Assembly: GCA_021014325.1 (NCBI GenBank)
Contig: CM037471.1
Coordinates: forward strand, 20,356,818 to 20,420,817
Direction: 5' to 3'
Length of the DNA stretch: 64,000 bases
Source: Plazaster borealis
Taxonomy: Eukaryota; Echinodermata; Asteroidea; Forcipulatida; Labidiasteridae
Positions 55,630 through 64,000 of the stretch are shown here, piece after piece. Positions within the stretch are counted from its first letter, which is position 1; every line of letters begins with the position of its first letter. The notes below the pieces were generated by a model, which had not been told where the DNA came from, did not search any database, and worked only from the letters and a program-made list of their open reading frames with translations. The position numbers were made by a program, and so were the translations under genes.

Positions 55630-56745
55630 TTCAATGTGAACATTCCTGTGGTTTGTGGTTGGTGTACATGTACAAGGTGTTTGTACAGAATCAACCCTCA
55701 CAGTCCCAAATCCTCCATACAGCAATCCTATTCAGGAAGTCTGACTTTTGTTGGATAATGATACTGTAGGCTTTATCACTGGAACAGGCATAAGTCCTGT
55801 ACATGTACATGTACACGTACTGTACCAATTTGTTTTGAAGTCCAAACATTTTGGTATCAGAGCAAGGCGATGAGGAATTCAACTGACTTTCATGGACAGG
55901 ATGACATTAGAGTGTCTATTTATTAATTCTATGAATACTGTTTTTATGTAATGTATGCTGATTTTCATTTATAACAACCATAAGTAATGTTCTAAACATG
56001 AACTTTACAGAAGTGAACAAATTGTGGCAAAACTGTCTTTAAAATACTAATTTCTGTATATTTTTCTTTTATTTGTTGAAAATAACTGACTTGATTCTGT
56101 TTGCAACTTCAGTTAGATAGAAAAATGACTGGCGATTTGTGTACAGCAGCTTGTCAGATGTGTGTGACATCTCATTTCACACAACCAGTACATTTTATAA
56201 TCTTCTAAGCAAACATTCAGATCAATCCATTCAGAGTCTTCGCTGACCTGGCCTTTGATCATCTGTGGTGACATCATACAATTATCCGATTGTTCTACAT
56301 ATTGCAACCTTTGATCAATTGAGCAACCTCACACTCTAGAAGTAGAACCACACTGCACTGATTTCAAATCCAGGTCTCTGGTATTTCATAACACGGTGAC
56401 ACACATGAGACCAAATTAGAATTGGACAAATAGTCATGTGATTCTCTTTTAATTGAGGGCCAATTGTTCTTTTAACCATAATCTCACTATGATCTCACTT
56501 TGCGATAGTGAGATCCAATCCCACCCCCCCCCCCCAACCCTGCATACTGCATTTGCAGTGTACAGAATACATAATTGCACTTGTAAGTTGTACTCTACAT
56601 TCTGGGATGTACAATTATTTACTTATTATGTGCAGTACATGCATATTAGTATTACATGTATACGAGTCTACGTATAGTTCAATTACTAGTATGTAATTCT
56701 ACCTGTATGTGCGTGCGTGTACATGACAAAGTTTCCAAGTTGTGT
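55630..56745. other. Non-coding stretch
   Basis: Unique sequence, rich in TACATGTA, with a C run at 56523-56535. No gene seen. Confidence 0.5.
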
Positions 56746-56900
56746 TAGACTTGGTTCCAAGTCTGTGATCATGGTTCCAAGTCTGTGATCGTGGTTTTTA
56801 GTCGTCCTGATAGCCGATACATTATTGGCTGAAACAGCACCCTCTTGTGGATAAACCTCCGTCTTGAACCTACGATCACAGACTTGGGAACATTGTTCGT
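56746..56900. mobile_element. Inverted-repeat element (CCAAGTCTGTGATC ends)
   Basis: TTCCAAGTCTGTGATC occurs twice at the left (56756 and 56775). ACGATCACAGACTTGGGAAC at the right is its inverse. The left arm has been duplicated. Confidence 0.75.
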
Positions 56901-59900
56901 CGGTTTGTACACACCCTATGGCGAATTAGTCCAAAAGTGGACGGAACACTCTGATTGGTCAGAATCTCCGAGGCCCTTAATAAAATGCACATTCAAACTA
57001 TAACCGTTTATACCACGGGATAATAGTAGGAAATAAAACAGATAACTAATCCGTCTCTGCTCGGTGATTCAACTTACAGTTTGGAAACACAAAAAAACAA
57101 AGTGATTCTAGTTATATTCAAAATACGTAAAAAACGTTGGGAAAATCTTTGGACGATATCATTCAAATCAAAGGTATCTTAATTTTTCGTCTAGTAAGGA
57201 TCAGGTTGTTTGTCAAGTTTATTTTTCAACATTTTGAGATTAAATCTTGTGCTATTTTATGTATAAATTATTTATAGCGTACTGTACAGTGTACAAAGCA
57301 CTATAAAATAAAAGCAATGGCTCGATTTTACAGAAAATGCTGAAGCGATTTCATCCTATTTGGAATGGACGCAGCCAACGGGAGTTTTGTGGTCTCCTGA
57401 TTGGTCATCTCTCTGGCATAGTGTTGTTATGTAAATGTCAGTAGTGAATAAATGAATATCCCGTATGCACAAGAGGGTCAAGTCTGAGATTGCGAGTTAG
57501 AGCGCGTGATAGCAAATCTGCGGGAGAATTCTGCGTGGCCGATGCAGAGAAATAACCGCAAGCTCAGACTTGAAATCAAGTCTAAAGTTGTGTGGGAACA
57601 ACACACACACAACATGCATGACATTTGGTGCACTACTGCAATCTACCAGATACGTGTGCATGTACATGTACACTGTACCTGTACCAACTACCAATACACT
57701 TCAGCACACTGAGTAACAGTACATGTATACATTGTAAACAATGTACACTGTACTATGTACATGTACAATGCAACTTTCCAGCGAATCCAACCCACCATGT
57801 GACTGTGAAAGTTCTGTCTTCCAACATGCCAAAAGTCAAATCTTACATGGTGTACAATTATTATTCCAAGCCAAACACATGACCTTCCAGCATGACAAAA
57901 CAAACTGTGTTTACATTAGACAGTGTGTGCACTGTTCAGATCCATGCATGCAATGGCATGAGAAAACCATTAGAGCAGGCACACGCGAATGTCATTTCCT
58001 CAACCATAGGGCACGATGCCTCATAAATGATTAGAATTTCAGTATTGTTAGTCTACTTTACAGAATCACTATAATTGATTTGTGTGCAATTCATACAACC
58101 CTATATGTTAAACCATGTTTGTATGATGATAGAGATTGGCTGCTGCCAGTGTGGCATTCATATCCCCTTGTGGGAGCTTTGCAGAGTTCCCTTGTTGGGA
58201 ATATCATCTAAACAAACAAACAATCAAACAAACAAACAACAGAACACACTCCAGCATTCATCTCATCAAGAAGGTAGAAATACTAGTGAAACAAAACATG
58301 AGCAATCTGACGAATCAGAAAACCAACTTTTTGGTCAATAACTTCTTTTTAATAGATGTTAGATGTTAAATTGGCATCGGGGATAAAGAATATTATTTGG
58401 TTTTACCCATACACTGATGTGTGTAAACATGTATAACCACTGTATACTCACTACTTCCCCCCCCCCCTCATCTTTACTCATCTATAAATGTTCACTATTT
58501 CACAATTGGAACAGGGATTTAAAAAAAGACCCCCACCCCCACAAACAGCATTTTGACTCCTGCATCTAAAAATAAATTCATTACCGAATGTATGATAAAC
58601 ATTCCACGCCAGAATCTAAACGTGACAAGACGTCTTTTATCATGTAAATTTCTCTCTGTCTGAAAGGATACGAAGAAAGTCTACATCCATTTTGGCATTG
58701 TACGTCAGCGTACAACAACAAAGCATTCATACTGGCAGTCATCCACTTTATTTCAGGGTAATTTCCTCAACGACTTTATGCCCCCCCTTCCCCCCCACAC
58801 ACACACACTCTTCAACAATTCAAAGTCCAACAAAACATACAGACAAAGGGTGCACGCGCAGGACAAAAAGGTACCCACTGCAGCTGTGTTGGTATTACAT
58901 CAGACGTCATTGCCAACTATACGATGGGTTTTTACCCAGCGGACTCGGTAACTCTTTTGTTCCGGTCATACCGTACGCTGAATTTCGAACAAAGCTGGCT
59001 GGAGAAGGCTTTCAACTAACGGCATCAAATGCTTTCCAAGACCTATCAAGCATAAAGAGAGCTGCATGGCTTTTCAGGCTTTTTTGAGATATCGCTGCTG
59101 CAGCTGTACATGATTTAATAACTTTCTATTAATTTCTGTTCTGATCATAGACAAAGGCTTTTTGTATTAACACATGGACATCCCTTGCGGGCCTGTTTAA
59201 TAATTCATAAATCATTCAATAGTACCAATACTTAAAATTCACCAATTGCCTACATGCCCCTGTTCATTGCCATGATGCCCTTTGAATGTTTTACTTCCCT
59301 CAAATAAAGGTTCCCTTTGCAGCGACGAGATTGGATGAATGTGAAAATTTTGGGAAAAATGGCTTACAGGCCCGGGCTCTCCCTTAGACCAGAACCCCCC
59401 GGATGTAACAATTCAGGAGGTGTACTGATACTGTGCATTACCAGAAATTTGTATAAAACTACAGGTTAGAACACAATGTGCACTGTTTACTTCTCTCTTT
59501 TGTGACTTTCCTTCTATCAAGAATATTTGAAGGCTCAAAGAGATTTTTGAGAAAATCCTAGTATCAGGAAAAATTCTGAGAAAGCTCATGCCTGCCTTTA
59601 CCCAAAAAAAAAATGCCTTAACAGAGTACATTGTATTCTATATTCCTACTTAATTGTATGTTACATAGAAATGTGCATGGAATATGTTAGGGGTTTTCAA
59701 TGTTTGAGATCCATGAAATTCTTCAATTATAGATTCTGATTGAATTTGATATTCACCAAGCCCCATGTTAAGACCTCGCTCTGTGGTTTCACTGGCTGGA
59801 GATTGTTATGTAAAAAACCTTTTCCATTAACATGCAGTGACACGAAATGGGTAGAGAGGGGTGTAACCAAGAAAAGAATCAGGATATTTCATCATATAAT

Positions 59901-62504
59901 ATGCCAAATCCAAGGTACAGTAGAATCAGTCTCAAACAAAAAGCAATTTGATCCTAATGCTGAATTGAACGAGTAAAGAATGTAGGCCTGGTGTTTAGTT
60001 TTTGAAAGGGCAAGGGCACCAGGGATTTTTCTCTGGGCACCTCTATGAGGAAATTATAAATTTCTATTTCAAGGGGCACCAATGCAATGACTAGGGGCAA
60101 CGAAGACAAGTGCCTTCGTTGCCTCTGTGAAGTATCAGGCCTAAGAATGATTTTTGTTTGAATATATTTGTCATTCCATTTAAAACCTATTTTGTAATCT
60201 TCCCAAGCTCTGATAATCCCACTTGTCCCAGGGTCATCTCAACAATCATCAAAACACCAAGAAATCTTTCCATGCAACAAACCAACAGGATGTTAAAGCC
60301 CAAAGTGACTTTAGGAAAGCTACAAAAATACACATGGAATTCTCATTAAAAATACACCACAACGTGACAAGTCAAAATGCACATTGCATTACACTTTCCA
60401 TAAGTTTCCATAACCTCTCACAACTACAGGGAATCAAGTTTGTACAGCTTTGCTGCGGCTGTTAAATATTCAAATCAGCAGATGTCTGCAAACAAAATCT
60501 TTTGAAAAATGAAAAGAAAAAGACCCTGGGAATCCATTTGGTAGATTGGTGAAGTTAATGTCGTCTATCATAATGCAAGTTGCGTACAAAGGAAGCATTG
60601 AGCTCTACATCCAATAACAATTTTTCCCGATACACAGCAAGCTCCTTAAAAGAGAGTGATTCTTATGTACAGTGTATGTAAACTCAATATCTTCTTGTGT
60701 TATGAGCATGGGAGAGAAAGTTCATTACTACGGAGAGTATTTCGGTAAATTTTGTCGGTGACATTTGAAAATTAAGAGAGAGGCAGGTCACGTATGTTCT
60801 CATAACCCAGAGTGGTAACAAACTGGAATTCAGACTGACCTAACGGAACAGTAAATATTTTGATGACATCATTAAAGAAGTTGTGTAATTTCAACTTGAA
60901 AGCCTTGTAGTTATAAAGATGGTAATAAGCATTCTGCAAAATAATATTCTTTGAGGTGCTCCCGTTGATAAAGAATTAAATAAAAGTACGTCGACAAATT
61001 TGAATCTCCAAAACTCACCTCAAGGCGAGTTTTTGAGATTGAAATGTCAGTTTGTGAATGCTACGGCCAGAGATGCGGTTGGTACCCGCTGTCACCTTGC
61101 TAAACGTGGATAGATTCGACATTCTTGATGAAAATACTATGAAAGGTTTTTTTTGCTGTTTTCTCAATAAGAAGACACTGTATTCAGCTGAAACTTTCAC
61201 AGGTGACTTTTATTGTATCTTTCTTGATAAGAAATCAGCCTTCTGCTGACCAAAACCATTCTATGACCCAACCTTTCAATAATGCAATCTGTTAAATATC
61301 TAATCCCTAAAAATGGTGATGTGCATTTCACTTACTGAGGTCATTCCACTCATCACCAATTCATTAGCTTCATCGGACAATCCCCTTCTATCGTGATCAA
61401 GAATTAATCACTCTAAACTCGATGGTCAAGTTTACCTTCAGGCCAAATTGATTAATTCTCTTTTAAAGGCGATATTCAAATGAAAAGCGGTCGAGTCCCT
61501 AGGTCAACTAAAAGCAGCCTTCATCAACTGAGATTCTTTCGAATGTGCAGAGGAGAGAACCACAACTGTTTGACTGTTTTTGCCTCAAAATACAAAAAGA
61601 TCACCGCGTATCCTCAAATGACTAACATTTCTAGAAATCAATACATAGGGGGGTCTACATAAATCTATCAAATAAGATCTGTCCCTTACATGTAGGCGAG
61701 ATCTTTTTAATATAAATATTTGATTGTTATGGTCACAATTCTTGGCAAAAGAAAGACGTGTCCAAACAAATTTGATAAACAGTTGGTTGTTTGGTCACTA
61801 AGCAAACACTGTGATGTGGACAATTTCTTTGAGACACACATTTGAGATCAACTCTTTGACAAAAGAGCAGAACAAATGATATTAAAAGGTTGGGGTAGAG
61901 CACGTAACCCTCTTCTTAAACAAAACCAGTTTCCAGTACTTTTGAGAGAGATCTGTGTAGTAGGTAAGATCACAGGGGGTGTTTGAGAGTTCTCACTTAG
62001 CATATAATACTTTTTTCCCCCCAACAATTCAATTGTTGTTATGAAATAAAAATTGCCAGTTAAAGCTTAACACTCCCCGATAGAAATGGAAACCATTGTA
62101 TTCTATTTTGGATTGGGCAATCACAGAATATACTCCCTTGCATCATCTTGTTTATTTGAATACAGTGAATTTTTTCTCAACCTCTTGATTAACCTTTGAA
62201 CAACAACAACAGCATGTTTGGCAACAATCCAACAGATTGCAGATAGTTATATCAGCTGTTGACACACAGGAAAAATTGTCAAACACCAAATCTCTACACT
62301 CATACCCAGTCAACAAAATTTCACTAAACCTTTCAACAACTTTTTATCTGGCAACAATCCAACAAACAACTTTAAAAGTTTAATTAATTTATGTTTGAAA
62401 CTCCTTAAAAACATTCACTTAATTTGCACTGGGAATAAAGATTATTTGTCTATTACCCATACAGTGTTTCAAGTACTACATTCTCAGTTATTTCCAGAGT
62501 CCTT
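56901..62504. other. Long non-coding stretch
   Basis: Contains a dispersed-repeat fragment at 58350-58470 (GGCATCGGGGATAAAGAAT) and a hairpin repeat at 60005-60145 (GGGGCAACGAAGAC...TCGTTGCCTCTG). No coding region with family resemblance. Confidence 0.5.
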
Positions 62505-62640
62505 TTGAAAAAAAAACCAACACAGGCTGCTGGTTGGGATTCGAACCCAGGACCTTTGCCATGCTAGAGCAGATGTATCACCACTAGACCACCGAGCTTG
62601 CCTGGTACCTAGAGGCTGTTCAAATTCGATATATTTTAGC
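62505..62640 (-). mobile_element. tRNA-derived SINE
   Basis: The minus strand has GCTCGGTGGTCTAGTGGTGA (A box) and CTGGGTTCGAATCCCA (B box). The seven bases on each side do not pair as an acceptor stem, so it is a SINE and not a tRNA gene. Related to 1415-1545. Confidence 0.75.
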
Positions 62641-64000
62641 AGCGGGGCACTATCGCAGAATGATTTAATGTTAAATTTGCATCGGGGAGAAATAATATTT
62701 TTTGTCTTTTGGTTGAATAAAACACTTGTTGTCTCCATTTGACTGACATAAATACTGACACAAATAAATGTAAATCATGTATGAAACACTTTTGAAGAAT
62801 CCATTGTTTAACATTTCAATTTGTGTCCATGACAATACCATGTATTCCCTAATCATTAGTTTTAATCTAACAAGGAGTAATTTGACCAGAGTACAATGGC
62901 CTTGCTGTGGAACTGCAAGTAGGCATGCCTGTGGTTTGAAGAACAGTGGGGTTTCTAACACCAAACATTTCAGGAAATAATAAGTCAGTCAAGACTTATC
63001 ATCTCAAATCAGCTCCACTTGAATCAGTCCACTTATAAAGAAAACTTGCTCAGTCAGATGTACACGAAGAGTGTGTGGTTGGCTGTGCAGGTTTAAAATA
63101 GACTTATTATAAAAAAACAAATTGAGTGTGTTATTGGGAATCCAATTTGACTAAGAGCTTTAAAAGCGATCTGTACTTTGAGGAAAGTTACAAACGGGAG
63201 CGCTGCTTTCTATTTTCACACAATTGTCTGATCGACCATCTCGATATATGAATTTGTCCGGGTCAAGCCTTCCCTGAGGCCGTTAGGATATTACGACCCT
63301 TTCGTCTCTTTTCTTCCACGTTCAAACCCCCGAGCCTGGAAAACACGGCCACGTTGCCAGTCAGTCTGGCGACGGATGACTCCATCTCACATTATCGAAT
63401 CACGGAGCACGTCTTCCGATCTCATAAGGAGGGGATCACGCGGGATTCTCTGTCACTTAGACTGCGAATGAATTCCGTGGAGATTAGACGAGGCGGGGAT
63501 TCACAGGGGAGGGGGGGGGGGAGGTTTGCTCAATTTGGTCAAGTGATGAAGTTGGCAGGGATGGGACAAGTATTTTTGTTTACCTTCGCTGATGAATGGA
63601 TGGGATACGTTCCACGATGTCTCATCTTTTGTTATCTTTTATTCGCTATTGGATTGAACTAATTTACCTGAACTAATGGGATCAACACCGACTGGAATGA
63701 CGGAAATGGGTTGAGGGTAGGGCACTACTGAAGTTGTTCAACTTTATTGTTCTTGGAACTAGTGCATGGTTTGTGGTTACTCTAATGGGTAGGGGAAGAG
63801 AGAGGCATGCAAAGAAGCTGTACATAACACAAGATGAGCAATAGTTACTGCTCTTACTTTTGAATTGAAAAAAGACTAATTGTTTAAAAATAGATCAACA
63901 CAATACTACATGTATAGGCAGCTTTCTGATTATTATCAATAAAGTATCATGTTTGAATTGCTTGCAATCTAAACATTGTAATACACCAACAATACTTTGC
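62641..64000. other. Non-coding stretch at right edge
   Basis: 63200-63560 is more GC-rich than its surroundings and ends in a G12-type run near 63509-63520. This could be promoter-type DNA, but no start exon is recognised. Confidence 0.35.

Noticed and set aside
58692..59087. 131-codon open frame on the plus strand
   Set aside because: I considered a retrotransposon protein tail, but no clear motif is present and the first part is low-complexity CA/CCC sequence.
62520..62605. Candidate tRNA gene
   Set aside because: A and B boxes are good, but the acceptor stem does not pair and relatives occur as repeats, so it is a SINE.
63354..63662. 102-codon open frame near the right edge
   Set aside because: GC-rich sequence with a G homopolymer; no match to the missing DENND5 N-terminus, and it is on the wrong strand for it.

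Overview
The window is eukaryotic, intron-rich and AT-rich, and packed with short interspersed elements. Its two genes are conserved animal genes. Many repeats are tRNA-derived SINEs and hairpin MITEs of a kind I associate from memory with echinoderms, most likely a sea star. That taxonomic call is inference from repeat style and gene content; no database search was possible.

Positions 1-9420 (+ strand) hold RBM28, the animal counterpart of yeast Nop4, a nucleolar RNA-binding protein with four RRM domains. Twelve exons with matching phases give 723 residues from the end of RRM1 to the stop codon at 8982-8984. The first part of the gene lies left of the window. Nearly every longer intron carries a SINE, LINE remnant or TTAA-flanked MITE.

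Positions 36881 down to 16412 (- strand) hold DENND5, the counterpart of vertebrate DENND5A/DENND5B (Rab6IP1), a Rab exchange factor with DENN, RUN, PLAT and RUN domains. Twenty exons with matching phases give about 1293 residues. Only the first coding exon is missing; I did not find it in the remaining 27 kb. The two genes converge. RBM28 probably ends near 9.42 kb. DENND5 has a proximal poly(A) signal near 16.3 kb and a possible distal one near 10.35 kb.

Positions 36.9-64.0 kb show no convincing coding sequence on either strand. They are probably a very large first intron of DENND5, or intergenic DNA. They carry fold-back elements, SINEs, a 45-bp minisatellite grown inside a MITE arm, and unique AT-rich sequence.

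I found no new multi-gene system, CRISPR array or intact transposase. The most interesting signals are in the repeats: a pair of small inverted-repeat elements in a DENND5 intron carrying CTCF-like and NRF1-like motifs, the MITE-derived minisatellite, several families of TTAA-flanked MITEs, and a possible relic of a duplicated DENND5 exon.
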